Source of the DNA: Erythrobacter sp. ANT-B3C2
GTDB lineage: Bacteria; Pseudomonadota; Alphaproteobacteria; Sphingomonadales; Sphingomonadaceae
Assembly (NCBI GenBank): GCA_001683845.1
Contig: LXQI01000007.1
Coordinates: 82,454 to 146,453 of the forward strand
Length of the DNA stretch: 64,000 bases
Direction of reading: 5' to 3'
The notes beneath the pieces are model-generated. The model made no database searches, was not told where the DNA came from, and saw nothing but the letters and a program-made list of their open reading frames with translations. Shown one piece after another: positions 1 through 8,883 of this stretch (positions within the stretch are counted from its first letter, which is position 1; each line of letters starts with the position of its first letter). The position numbers were made by a program, and so were the translations under genes.

Positions 1-1
1 G

Positions 2-1246
2 CGGTTCATCGAGGCCGGCGCAGCGGTCTCGGGCCTGTGGTGCGAGGATTGGGCGGGCATTCGCGAAACCAGCTTCGGCCGCCGCCTTTTCTGGGATTGG
101 CACATTGGCAAGCGCAGCGAAGCCCGATTTCCCGACCTCCGCCGCCGCTTAGCCAAGCTCGACGAGCGCGGCATACGGTTCCTCGGCTACTCCAATCCCT
201 ATCTCGCCAACGACGGCGAGCTGTTCGTCGAGGCGCGCGAGGGTGGGCACCTCTGTCTCCAGCGAGGCAGCGGCAAGGTTTACCTGGTCGATTTTGGCGA
301 GTTCGACTGCGGAGTGGTCGACTTCACCCGGGATGAAACTCGCGAGTGGTTCGCCGAGCGCGTGTTGGGTCGCGAGCTGCTCGACGCGGGCATGGCCGGT
401 TGGATGGCCGATTTCGGCGAATACCTGCCGGTCGACCTGGCGCTCGCCGACGGCTCGGATCCGATGGTCATGCACAACCGCTGGCCGGTGCTGTGGGCCG
501 AGGTGAACGCGCGCGCGCTCGAGAGCCGCGGCAAGACCGGCGATGCGGTGTTCTTCATGCGCGCCGGCTTCTCTGGAGTGCAGGAGCATTGTCCCCTGCT
601 GTGGGCGGGTGACCAGTGTGTCGATTTCACTCGGCACGACGGGATCGGCACGGTGATCACCGCGGCACTGTCGGCGGGCTTAGTGGGCAATGCATACAGC
701 CATTCGGACTGCGGCGGCTACACCTCACTCCTTGGCCACGTACGCAGCGAAGAGCTGATGATGCGCTGGTGCGAGCTCGCCGCGTTCACGCCGGTGATGC
801 GCAGCCACGAAGGCAACCGACCCGATGACAACCTGCAGTATGACAGCACACCCGAACTGCTCGCGTGCTTTGCGAAGTGGAGCCGGGTCCACGCCGCGCT
901 TGCGCCTTACATTCGCGCGCTGAGCGACGAGGCAGCCACTAGCGGATTGCCGCTGCAGCGGCCTTTGTTTCTCGAGTTTCCGGACGATTCTGAGCTGTTT
1001 GCGGTGCAAGACCAGTACTTTTATGGGCCTGACCTGATCGTAGCACCAGTGATTGAGGAAGGCGCAGCCGCCCGGGAGGTCATCCTGCCGGGCGATGCGC
1101 ATTGGCGGCATGTCTGGACCGGGGCGGACTTCGCCCCGGGCACGCATGCAATTGCCGCGCAGATCGGTCAGCCGCCGGTGTTTTACCGCCCTGGCAGCCT
1201 GTACGCAGAGCTGTTCGCAGCCTTACCTGAGGCGCTTGGCGGATGA
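2..1246 (+). CDS. smoI: Sulfoquinovosidase, GH31 (5'-truncated by window)
   Basis: This enzyme hydrolyses alpha-sulfoquinovosides such as sulfoquinovosyl glycerol, the headgroup of plant sulfolipid. Only the last ~414 residues are present; the start lies before base 1. The nucleophile Asp is in MADFGEYLP (codon 410-412) and the acid/base Asp is in WAGDQ (codon 611-613). They are 67 residues apart, as in E. coli YihQ (D405/D472). The sulfonate-binding pair Arg (83-85) and Trp (92-94) sits in GRRLFW. A Glu at 44-46 replaces the YihQ Gln288, as remembered for the Agrobacterium enzyme. The stop overlaps the regulator start by 4 bp. GH31 assignment is certain and SQase specificity is very likely from these residues. 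Confidence 0.93.
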   Translation, partial: RFIEAGAAVSGLWCEDWAGIRETSFGRRLFWDWHIGKRSEARFPDLRRRLAKLDERGIRFLGYSNPYLANDGELFVEAREGGHLCLQRGSGKVYLVDFGEFDCGVVDFTRDETREWFAERVLGRELLDAGMAGWMADFGEYLPVDLALADGSDPMVMHNRWPVLWAEVNARALESRGKTGDAVFFMRAGFSGVQEHCPLLWAGDQCVDFTRHDGIGTVITAALSAGLVGNAYSHSDCGGYTSLLGHVRSEELMMRWCELAAFTPVMRSHEGNRPDDNLQYDSTPELLACFAKWSRVHAALAPYIRALSDEAATSGLPLQRPLFLEFPDDSELFAVQDQYFYGPDLIVAPVIEEGAAAREVILPGDAHWRHVWTGADFAPGTHAIAAQIGQPPVFYRPGSLYAELFAALPEALGG

Positions 1247-2256
1247 GCGGACGGTCGAACATCCGCGATGTTGCCGCGTGCGCGGGTGTGGCGGTGAAAA
1301 CCGTCAGCCGAGTGCTGAATGGCCATGCCTATGTCAGTGAGGCGACCAGAAAGCGGGTCGAAGAAGCGATGGACGCGCTCGACTTTCGCCCCAGCATCGC
1401 GGCGCGCATCCTGTCAGGCGCCAAATCCAACCAGATCGCGCTGATTTACGACAATCACAGCCCATACTACACCTTCCAGATTCAGAAGGGCTGTTGGGAA
1501 CATTGCCATGCGCACGGCACTCGCCTGCTCGCACAGCCGATCGACGTCGACGATCCGGCGGTTGGCGCTCAAGTGCGCGGGCTGATCAGCGAAACCCATG
1601 TCGACGGTATCATCCTATCCTCGCCGGTGACCGACTGCGCCCCCGTCCTCGCGGTGCTCGACATGCTCGACATTCCCTTCGTTCGCATCTCGCCAGGGAC
1701 CAACCACGCGCTCACCAGCTCGGTGTTCATGGACGACGTGCAGGCGGGCGACGATATGACGACCCACCTCGTCAACCACGGTCATCGACGCATTGGTTTC
1801 ATCAAGGGCCACCCGAGCCACATGGCGACCGGGGAGCGACTCCACGGCTATCGCAAGGCGCTCGACCGCGCGGGGATCGGCTTCGAGCCGGCGCTGGTCA
1901 TCGACGGCGAGTTCGACTTCGACAGCGGGGTGCGCGCCGCTGCGGTGCTGCTCGATCTGCCCAAGGCGCCGACGGCGATCTTCGCTTCGAACGACGACAT
2001 GGCCGCCGGCGTGCTCGCCGAAGCGCACGGCCGGGCGATCGAGGTGCCGACCGAGCTATCGGTGGCCGGGTTCGATGATACCACGCTCGCGCGCACCGTC
2101 TGGCCGCCCCTGACAACGATCCACCAGCCGATGGCGGAGCTGGCGCGTACCGCGGCAGAGATTCTCATCACCGGCGGCGAGATCAGCCACCGCCGCTTGC
2201 CGCACCAGTTGGTCGAGCGCGGCTCTGTCGCGCCACCACCCAGGAGAATTGCATGA
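1243..2256 (+). CDS. LacI-family transcriptional regulator
   Basis: This 337-residue protein has an N-terminal helix-turn-helix (NIRDVAACAGVAVKTVSRVLN, cut here: key part VAVKTVSRVLN) followed by a periplasmic-binding-protein-like sensor domain. The sensor ends in the usual FDDTTLARTVWPPLTTI segment. It lies inside the sulfoquinovose operon, overlapping the genes on both sides by 4 bp (ATGA), so it is probably translated coupled to them. Its effector is probably sulfoquinovose or a derivative; this is inferred from position only. Its operators would be upstream of the window. Confidence 0.9.
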   Translation: MSGRSNIRDVAACAGVAVKTVSRVLNGHAYVSEATRKRVEEAMDALDFRPSIAARILSGAKSNQIALIYDNHSPYYTFQIQKGCWEHCHAHGTRLLAQPIDVDDPAVGAQVRGLISETHVDGIILSSPVTDCAPVLAVLDMLDIPFVRISPGTNHALTSSVFMDDVQAGDDMTTHLVNHGHRRIGFIKGHPSHMATGERLHGYRKALDRAGIGFEPALVIDGEFDFDSGVRAAAVLLDLPKAPTAIFASNDDMAAGVLAEAHGRAIEVPTELSVAGFDDTTLARTVWPPLTTIHQPMAELARTAAEILITGGEISHRRLPHQLVERGSVAPPPRRIA

Positions 2257-3167
2257 GCCTTCTGCCCGCCCCGCCCGCCGGCCGCTCTCTTGGGCAATCC
2301 GGGGTCGGCATGTCGCCGATCGCCTGGGGCATGTGGCGGCTCGCCGATGATAGGCGGAGCGCGGGCGAGGCGGCGCAGCTGGTCAACGCTGCGCTCGATG
2401 CGGGGATCACGTTGTTTGACACAGCCGACATTTACGGTTTCGACGGAGTAAGTGGCTTCGGCGACGCCGAAGCGCTGCTGGGTGAAGTGCTCGCGGCCGA
2501 ACCCGGGTTGCGCCGCCGGATGGTTCTGGCGAGTAAGGGTGGCATCCGGCCACCGTTGCCATACGATCAGTCGCCAGCATACCTCGCCGAGGCAATTGAA
2601 GGGTCGCTGAGCCGCCTGCAGGTCGAGACGATCGACCTATGGCAGATCCACCGGCCTGACATCCTTTCCCACCCTCAAGAGGTCGCCCGCACGCTTGAGG
2701 ACGCGCTCTCCGCCGGCAAGATCCGCGCACTTGGAGTGTCCAACTTCACGACCGCACAGGCCGAGGCGTTAGTGGCGTTTCTCGACACGCCGCTTGCCGC
2801 GACGCAGCTCGAAATCAGCCCGCTGCGGATTGATAGCTTCGCCAACGGGGATCTCGATCAGGCGATGCGCCTAGGCCTTACTGCGCTAGCATGGTCGCCG
2901 CTGGGCGGCGGACGGCTGCTCGCGCCCAAGACCAACCGCGAGCGTGCGACCGCCGCCGAACTCGACCGGATCGCGGAGGAGCAGGGGGTGAGCCGCAGCG
3001 TCGCAGCCTATGGCTGGCTGATGGCGCACCCCGCGGGGATCGTCCCCCTCGTCGGCTCGCAAAATCCGGGCAGGATAGCCGAGGCGGCTGGAGCGCTGGC
3101 GATGCGATGGACCCGGCAGGATTGGTATGCGGTGCTCGTCGCCGCCCGAGGAGAAAAGCTACCATGA
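2253..3167 (+). CDS. smoB: Aldo-keto reductase, probable 6-oxo-glucose reductase (SmoB-like)
   Basis: This is a 304-residue aldo-keto reductase with the full catalytic tetrad: Asp and Tyr in FDTADIYG, Lys in LASKGG and His in WQIHRPD. The cofactor-binding end includes GVSNF and VPLVGSQNP. In the sulfo-SMO pathway of Agrobacterium, SmoB reduces the 6-oxo-glucose produced by SmoC to glucose. The placement here, directly before an SsuD-type monooxygenase and after a sulfoquinovosidase with 4-bp overlaps on both sides, makes that the best guess. Family is certain; substrate is inferred from neighbours. Confidence 0.82.
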   Translation: MSLLPAPPAGRSLGQSGVGMSPIAWGMWRLADDRRSAGEAAQLVNAALDAGITLFDTADIYGFDGVSGFGDAEALLGEVLAAEPGLRRRMVLASKGGIRPPLPYDQSPAYLAEAIEGSLSRLQVETIDLWQIHRPDILSHPQEVARTLEDALSAGKIRALGVSNFTTAQAEALVAFLDTPLAATQLEISPLRIDSFANGDLDQAMRLGLTALAWSPLGGGRLLAPKTNRERATAAELDRIAEEQGVSRSVAAYGWLMAHPAGIVPLVGSQNPGRIAEAAGALAMRWTRQDWYAVLVAARGEKLP

Positions 3168-4249
3168 CGAAACAGTGCGAGATCGCGTGGTTTTCCGCGT
3201 TGTGCGATGACGATTACGAGTTTCTCGGCGTCCCCGATCCCGCTCTACGGTCGAGTTGGGAGCATTGCCGCAATATCGTCCTCCGAGCGGAGGAGGGTGG
3301 GTTCGACAATATCTTGCTTCCATCAGGCTACCAATTGGGCCTCGACACAACGGTCTTCGCCGCGGCGATCGCACCCATGCTCACGCGGATGAAGCTCCTG
3401 TGGGCGACCCGCATCGGGGAGGACTGGCCGCCGCAGCTCGCCCGCCGGATCGCAACCCTGGACCGCATCCTCGGCCCCAATATGGAAGGGACCGCTGGGC
3501 GGCTCAACGTCAACATCATCTCTTCCGACATGCCCGGGCAGACAATGGCGGGCGGCCCGCGCTATGCCCGCGCAACCGAGGTGATGAAGATCGTTCGCGC
3601 CTTGCTCAATGGCGAGAGCATTGACCACCAGGGCGAGCACTACCAGCTCAAGCTCGATCCCCCGCGGATCAGCACGATCAGCGGCAAATGCCCGCCGTTC
3701 TATTTCGGTGGCCTCAGCCACGAGGCGCGCGAGTGCGCGGCAGAGGCATGCGACGTCTACCTGATGTGGCCTGACAGGATGGAACAGGTACGCGAGATCA
3801 TAGCTGACATGACCGCGCGTGCGGCGAAGTACGGCCGCACGCTTCGGTTTGGCTACCGCGTCCATGTCATCGTGCGCGAGACCGAGGACGAGGCACGGGC
3901 CTACGCCGACCGGCTGCTGTCCAAGCTCGACGACGAGAAGGGCCGCGCGATTCGCGAAGCCTCACTCGATGCAAAGAACTACGGCGTCCAGCGCCAGGCC
4001 GAGCTGCGCGGTGCAGCCGACGGCGACGGCTTTGTTGAGGACAACCTCTGGACCGGTATCGGACGCGCGCGTTCGGGCTGCGGATCGGCAATCGTGGGAA
4101 CGCCCGATCAGGTCCTGGCCAAGCTGCGCGCCTATCAGGCCGAAGGGATCGAGGCGTTCATCCTGTCCGGATACCCGCATACCAACGAATGCGACATGTT
4201 CGCCCGCTACGTGCTGCCGCATATCGAACACGGCCCGCTGACGTTCTGA
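3164..4249 (+). CDS. smoC: FMNH2-dependent sulfoquinovose monooxygenase (SmoC/SsuD family)
   Basis: The 361-residue protein belongs to the bacterial luciferase-like alkanesulfonate monooxygenases. Arg232 and His234 in GYRVHVIV match the SsuD active-site Arg/His pair, and GIGRARSGCGSAIVGTPDQV holds the mobile-loop Arg and the GTP turn. FILSGYPH near the C-terminus is also SsuD-like. The start is the ATG at 3164, four bases into the previous stop (ATGA), with GAGGAG just upstream at 3148. With SQase and AKR partners, the expected reaction is cleavage of the C-S bond of sulfoquinovose, giving 6-oxo-glucose and sulfite. A flavin reductase partner (SmoA) is not in the window. It could instead be a plain alkanesulfonate monooxygenase, but the neighbours argue against that. 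Confidence 0.85.
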   Translation: MTKQCEIAWFSALCDDDYEFLGVPDPALRSSWEHCRNIVLRAEEGGFDNILLPSGYQLGLDTTVFAAAIAPMLTRMKLLWATRIGEDWPPQLARRIATLDRILGPNMEGTAGRLNVNIISSDMPGQTMAGGPRYARATEVMKIVRALLNGESIDHQGEHYQLKLDPPRISTISGKCPPFYFGGLSHEARECAAEACDVYLMWPDRMEQVREIIADMTARAAKYGRTLRFGYRVHVIVRETEDEARAYADRLLSKLDDEKGRAIREASLDAKNYGVQRQAELRGAADGDGFVEDNLWTGIGRARSGCGSAIVGTPDQVLAKLRAYQAEGIEAFILSGYPHTNECDMFARYVLPHIEHGPLTF

Positions 4250-4314
4250 TTCAGGCCATGCGCCCTTCGGAACCGATGCTGTCATGAAGCAACACCTGCT
4301 CAACGGACGGGACG

Positions 4315-5838
4315 ATGAGCGATAGACCCGCGTCTGCCCCCCCTGAGCCTGTTGAAGCACGCGAGGGCACGACATACGACCTCGCTGTGATCGGCGGCGG
4401 GGTGAACGGCTGCGGCGTGGCGCGCGATGCCGCGGGGCGCGGCGCGGAAGTTCTTTTGCTCGAGCAGAACGACCTCGCCTCGGGTACTTCGTCGGCCTCG
4501 ACGAAGCTGATCCATGGAGGCTTGCGCTACCTCGAGCATTACGAGTTCGGCCTTGTGCGTGAGAGCCTGTCCGAGCGTGAGCGATTGTGGAGCATCGCCC
4601 CGCACATCGCCTGGCCGATGCGTTTCGTGCTGCCGCACGTACCGGGCGTGCGCCCCCGCTGGCTCGTGCGCGCGGGGCTGTTCCTCTACGACCACATCGG
4701 CGGGCGAAAGCGGCTTCCGGCGACCGAGACCATTGCGCTCTATACCCATCCCGCCGGCGCGCCGCTCAAGAGGGATTTCACCAGCGCCTTCGTCTATTCC
4801 GACTGCTGGGTCGACGACGCGCGGCTGGTCGTGCTGAATGCCCGCGATGCAGCCGACCGCGGTGCGGATATCCGCACCCGCTGCCGGGTGACACGGGTAC
4901 GGCGCGTTGACGCGGGGTGGTCAATCGATGCCGGCGGCGAAACGTTTAGCGCCCGCGCTGTCGTTAATGCCGCGGGCCCCGGTGTGGTCGATCTGCTTTC
5001 AACCAGTAAACTGCAACCGGACAAGGCCCTCCGGCTGGTTCGCGGATCGCACATCGTGGTGTCCAAGCTGTTCGACCACCAATATGCCTATTTCTTCCAG
5101 TTGCCGGATCTCCGCATCTTCTTCGCAATTCCTTATGAGCAGGATTTCACCCTTATCGGAACGACGGATGTCGATCACGATGGCGGACCGATCGCGGCGA
5201 GCGCAGAAGAAATCGCTTATTTGTGCGAAGGCGCGAGCCGCTTCTTCCGCCAACGGATCGCCCCCGCCGACGTAGTCTGGACCTTTTCTGGAGTGCGACC
5301 GCTGATCGACGACGGTTCAGGTCGGCCCGAGGCAGCAACGCGCGGGTACGATCTCGACCTGTCGGACGAGAGCGAAGGTGCGGCGCTGCTGTCGATCTAC
5401 GGGGGCAAAATCACCTCCTATCGCCACCTGGCCGAGGATGCGGTCGGCAAACTTGCGTCCCGGCTCCCCATTTTGCGCGGAAAAGGGTGGACGGGCCTCG
5501 AAGCACTGCCGGGTGGGAATTTTCCGGTCGACGCGCTGCCGCAGGTCGAGGCCGAGTTTCGCCAGCAATTCCCGTTCTTAGGCGATACTGCCGGCCGGCT
5601 CGTCCGCGCTTACGGAATGACTGCCTTCGCGATCTTCGGTGGCGTCAGCAGCTGGTCGGACTGTGGTCGGGATTTCGGGCATGGATTCACCAAGCGTGAG
5701 CTCGACTATCTTGTGCGACACGAGTGGGCGCAGACGGCAGACGACGTGCTGTGGCGCCGGACAAAACTGGGCCTGCGCTTTAGCCCCGAGCAGCGGCAGC
5801 GATTGGTCAACCACATGACCGAGGAGCTTGTCATTTAG
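4315..5838 (+). CDS. glpD: Glycerol-3-phosphate dehydrogenase (FAD)
   Basis: GlpD oxidises sn-glycerol-3-phosphate to dihydroxyacetone phosphate at the membrane and passes electrons to quinone. The 507-residue protein has the FAD-binding GGGVNGCG motif near residue 26, TKLIHGGLRYLE, and IYGGKITSYRHLAE, all typical of GlpD. It follows the sulfoquinovose genes by 65 bp on the same strand. This makes sense because sulfoquinovosyl glycerol releases glycerol; a glycerol kinase is not seen here. Family and function are certain; the link to sulfolipid use is inference. Confidence 0.95.
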   Translation: MSDRPASAPPEPVEAREGTTYDLAVIGGGVNGCGVARDAAGRGAEVLLLEQNDLASGTSSASTKLIHGGLRYLEHYEFGLVRESLSERERLWSIAPHIAWPMRFVLPHVPGVRPRWLVRAGLFLYDHIGGRKRLPATETIALYTHPAGAPLKRDFTSAFVYSDCWVDDARLVVLNARDAADRGADIRTRCRVTRVRRVDAGWSIDAGGETFSARAVVNAAGPGVVDLLSTSKLQPDKALRLVRGSHIVVSKLFDHQYAYFFQLPDLRIFFAIPYEQDFTLIGTTDVDHDGGPIAASAEEIAYLCEGASRFFRQRIAPADVVWTFSGVRPLIDDGSGRPEAATRGYDLDLSDESEGAALLSIYGGKITSYRHLAEDAVGKLASRLPILRGKGWTGLEALPGGNFPVDALPQVEAEFRQQFPFLGDTAGRLVRAYGMTAFAIFGGVSSWSDCGRDFGHGFTKRELDYLVRHEWAQTADDVLWRRTKLGLRFSPEQRQRLVNHMTEELVI

Positions 5839-6363
5839 GCTCTCAGATCGCCGCCATCGGCGGCTCCGTTAGCCTGCGCAGCACCGTCGCATCGTCGCTT
5901 AGAACCGCAATGGCCAGCTTAGCCGGCCGGAGCCTAGGTCACGCTCTATAACGGGCTGTTCCTGACGCGGCTGCCGCACTATCGGAGCGAGGAGCACATG
6001 CCCAAGGACGGTGCCAAGAGGGTGGAGGCGGTCCGCCAAGCGGATGGCCCGCTGATCGCGGCGTGATCTCGGGTGATTGGATCTACGCCGCGAGTTTGCG
6101 CCAAAGGTTCAGCGGCGCAAAGAAGATACGATCCACGCGATGCGCGCCAACAGCTCGTCGCGGTCAGCGACCTTGAGGCAGAATGGTGCAACGAGCGCAG
6201 CGAAGTACGCGTGCCGGGCCATTTCTTCCTCGTCGGATGCCAAGCAACCTTGGCTGCTTGGGGGGCGGGGCAGGGCACGGTGCAAACACGCTCTACGGCA
6301 CAACCGGCGGCATAGCCGGTAGGAAAGATTGCCAACCCCTTTCCACGATTAATGCGCGAACAT
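5839..6363. other. Non-coding stretch with possible gene debris
   Basis: No convincing gene. A perfect 6-bp hairpin (GCCGCC-ATC-GGCGGC, 5850-5864) just after glpD may end its transcript, although no T-run follows. From 5938 to 6066 there is an open + strand stub reading LYNGLFLTRLPHYRSEEH and ending in TGA at 6064; a stop lies just before it. It looks like the tail of a lost gene, family not recognised. Short ORFs on both strands at 6073-6322 have no recognisable motifs. Confidence 0.5.
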
Positions 6364-6440
6364 TGGTCGGGGAGAGAGGATTCGAACCTCCGGCCCCTGC
6401 CTCCCGAAGACAGTGCTCTACCAGGCTGAGCTACTCCCCG
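6364..6440 (-). tRNA. tRNA-Pro (anticodon CGG)
   Basis: On the minus strand the cloverleaf reads acceptor CGGGGAG paired with CTCCCCG, D-arm AGCTCAGCCTGGTAGAGC, anticodon stem CTGTC/GGCAG with loop TTCGGGA (anticodon CGG), and T-arm GGAGG-TTCGAAT-CCTCT. The discriminator is A and the CCA end is encoded. It decodes CCG, a common proline codon in GC-rich genomes. Confidence 0.97.
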
Positions 6441-6550
6441 ACCGGCGCCCGCTTTGACCGGCGAACCGGGGCGGGGTGAGGCAGAGGCGGGCCTATAGGG
6501 TTGGCCCGGCAGGCTGGCAAGCGGCCATTTGGAGTGGTAGCGCAAGCCTC

Positions 6551-7507
6551 ATGCACGCGCACCGTAAGTCCTCCAAAGCCGCACCGGAACAGGATTGGGA
6601 GCGGCATTATCTCGCGCTGATTCGCCGTATCTGGCACGAGGGGGACGAGCGGCTCGATCGCACCGGAGTGGGCACCCGCTCGATCTTCGGGCCACAGCTG
6701 AGGATTGACCTGGCAGAGGGCCGGGTACCGCTGCTGACCACCAAGCGGGTGTTCTGGAAGGCTGCGGCACGCGAGATGCTGTGGTTCCTCACTGGCTCCA
6801 CCAACATCCGCCCGCTGCTTGAACAGGGCGTGACGATCTGGAGCGACTGGCCGCTGGCCCGCTACCGCCGGGAGACGGGCAGAGCGATCGGGCAGGAGGT
6901 GTTCGAGCGGCGGATCGTGGAGGATGAGGCGTTCGCACAGCGGTGGGGCGATCTCGGGCCAGTCTATGGCAAGCAATGGGTCGACTGGCCGACCTATCAG
7001 TACGGGCCGGACGGGAAGTTCACGCGCGGCCCCGGCATAAACCAGGTGGCACTGCTGGTGGAGGGATTGCGGCGCGATCCCGCCGGGCGGCGGCTCATCA
7101 TCGAGGGGTGGAATGTCGCCGAGCTGGACCAGATGGCGTTGCCGCCGTGCCACAAGACCTACCAATTTCATGTGGTGAAGAACCGCCTCAGCTGCCAGCT
7201 GTACCAGCGCAGCTGCGATGTGGCGCTGGGGCTGCCGTTCAACCTGTTCGGCGCCGCTTTGCTGACCCGCATGGTGGCGGCGCAGGCGGGCTACGAGCCC
7301 GGCGAGCTGGTGTGGACGGGGGGCGACACGCACCTCTACCTCAACCATGCCGAGCTGGTCGCCGAGCAGCTGGCGCGGGAACCCGCCGGCGAGCCACGGC
7401 TTGCGCTCGCAAGGGTGCCCGCATCGATCTTCGACTATCGCTTCGAAGACATTGTGGTAACCGATTATCACCCTCAGCCGGCGATCCGCGCGCCGGTTGC
7501 GGTTTGA
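6551..7507 (+). CDS. thyA: Thymidylate synthase
   Basis: ThyA makes dTMP from dUMP using methylene-tetrahydrofolate. The 318-residue protein has the catalytic Cys200 in LPPCHKTYQF, the dUMP-binding YQRSCDVALGLPFN, and DRTGVGT near the N-terminus. The ATG at 6551 was chosen; an in-frame ATG at 6476 would add 25 residues overlapping the tRNA-Pro leader and is less likely. The middle carries an insertion (about residues 105-125) relative to short ThyA forms, as in many proteobacteria. Confidence 0.96.
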   Translation: MHAHRKSSKAAPEQDWERHYLALIRRIWHEGDERLDRTGVGTRSIFGPQLRIDLAEGRVPLLTTKRVFWKAAAREMLWFLTGSTNIRPLLEQGVTIWSDWPLARYRRETGRAIGQEVFERRIVEDEAFAQRWGDLGPVYGKQWVDWPTYQYGPDGKFTRGPGINQVALLVEGLRRDPAGRRLIIEGWNVAELDQMALPPCHKTYQFHVVKNRLSCQLYQRSCDVALGLPFNLFGAALLTRMVAAQAGYEPGELVWTGGDTHLYLNHAELVAEQLAREPAGEPRLALARVPASIFDYRFEDIVVTDYHPQPAIRAPVAV

Positions 7508-7602
7508 GCCGGGGCGTTGACCGCTCGCCTGCTTCGCAATATTGTGGCAGGAAATTGGAACAAAGTGTCTCGCTCAGCGGGGCCGGGTTGGAGCAGGAAA
7601 GC

Positions 7603-8883
7603 ATGGCCAGCGAGGCAGCCAAGGAGGGCGCAAACCGCCCGCGCCTCTCGCTGCACGTGCCCGAGCCGCGCTCCCGCCCGGGCGACACGGCCGATTTCTC
7701 GTACCTTGATCTTCCCCCGGCCGGGGCCCAGCCGCGGCCCGATGAAGCCTGTTCCGCTGCCGCCACCTATCCTTTGTGCAACGATCTCATTCGCGTGCTG
7801 GGCGAGGACAACCGGACACATGGGCCGTGGAACCCCCAGCTCTCGCCCGATGCCATGCGGCAGATTTTGCGGCAAATGGCGCTGGTGCGCGCCTTCGACA
7901 ACCGGATGTACCGCGCCCAGCGGCAGGGGAAGACCAGCTTCTACCTGAAGTGCACGGGGGAGGAGGCGACATCGGTTGCGGCCACCCATGCGCTCGATTT
8001 CGAGGACATGATCTTTCCCTCTTATCGCCAGCAGGGCTGCCTGATCGCGCGGGAATATCCGCTGGTGGAGATGATCAACCAGATCTTTTCCAACCGGGCG
8101 GACAGGCTGATGGGCCGGCAGCTGCCGATCCTCTATTCGGCGCGCGCGGTGAACTTCTTCACCATTTCGGGCAATCTCGCCACGCAGCTGCCGCAGGCGA
8201 CCGGATTTGCCATGGCGAGTGCGATCCGCGGTGATTGCAAGCTGGCCGCCGCCTGGGTGGGCGAGGGCTCGACGGCGGAGGGCGATTTCCACTGCGCGCT
8301 GACCTTTGCTGCCGTCTACAACGCGCCCACCATCTTCAACGTGGTGAACAATCAATGGGCTATCTCCAGCTTCTCGGGGATCGCCGGGGCCGAGCGGGCG
8401 ACCTTCGCCGCTCGGGCGATCGGCTACGGCATCGCCGGGCTGCGGGTGGACGGCAACGATGCGCTCGCGGTCTATGCGGCCGAGCGCTGGGCAGCCGACC
8501 GCGCGCGTTCGAACCACGGACCGACTTTGATCGAGTTCTTCACCTATCGCGTGGAGGGCCACTCCACTTCCGATGACCCGAGCGTCTATCGCCCCGCGCA
8601 GGAGGGCAAGGACTGGCCGCTAGGCGACCCGATCGAGCGGCTGCGCGACCACCTGTTCGAGATCGGCGAGTGGTCGATCGAGGCGCACGAGGCGATGGAT
8701 GCCGAGCTGGACGCGCAGGTGCGCGCCGCCTCTCGCGCGGCGGAGGCCAACGGCATTCTTGGCCATGGCCTGCACCAGCCCGACCGCACGATGTTCGAGG
8801 ATGTGTTCGAGACCATGCCTTGGCACCTCAAGGAACAGAGCGAGCAGGCGGTGCGCGAGCGGAGCGTCAAATGGCCGGACTAG
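7603..8883 (+). CDS. bkdA: Branched-chain 2-oxoacid dehydrogenase E1 alpha
   Basis: First subunit of the thiamine-diphosphate-dependent E1 component that decarboxylates the 2-oxoacids of Val, Leu and Ile. The 426-residue protein has the ThDP motif GEGSTAEGDFH ending in NNQWAIS, and the phosphorylation-loop-like YRVEGHSTSDDPSVYR. An N-terminal extension of about 80 residues before PQLSPDAMRQ is typical of the branched-chain rather than the pyruvate enzymes. The ATG at 7603 follows a GAGCAGGAA ribosome site. It overlaps the E1 beta start by 13 bp. Confidence 0.93.
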   Translation: MASEAAKEGANRPRLSLHVPEPRSRPGDTADFSYLDLPPAGAQPRPDEACSAAATYPLCNDLIRVLGEDNRTHGPWNPQLSPDAMRQILRQMALVRAFDNRMYRAQRQGKTSFYLKCTGEEATSVAATHALDFEDMIFPSYRQQGCLIAREYPLVEMINQIFSNRADRLMGRQLPILYSARAVNFFTISGNLATQLPQATGFAMASAIRGDCKLAAAWVGEGSTAEGDFHCALTFAAVYNAPTIFNVVNNQWAISSFSGIAGAERATFAARAIGYGIAGLRVDGNDALAVYAAERWAADRARSNHGPTLIEFFTYRVEGHSTSDDPSVYRPAQEGKDWPLGDPIERLRDHLFEIGEWSIEAHEAMDAELDAQVRAASRAAEANGILGHGLHQPDRTMFEDVFETMPWHLKEQSEQAVRERSVKWPD

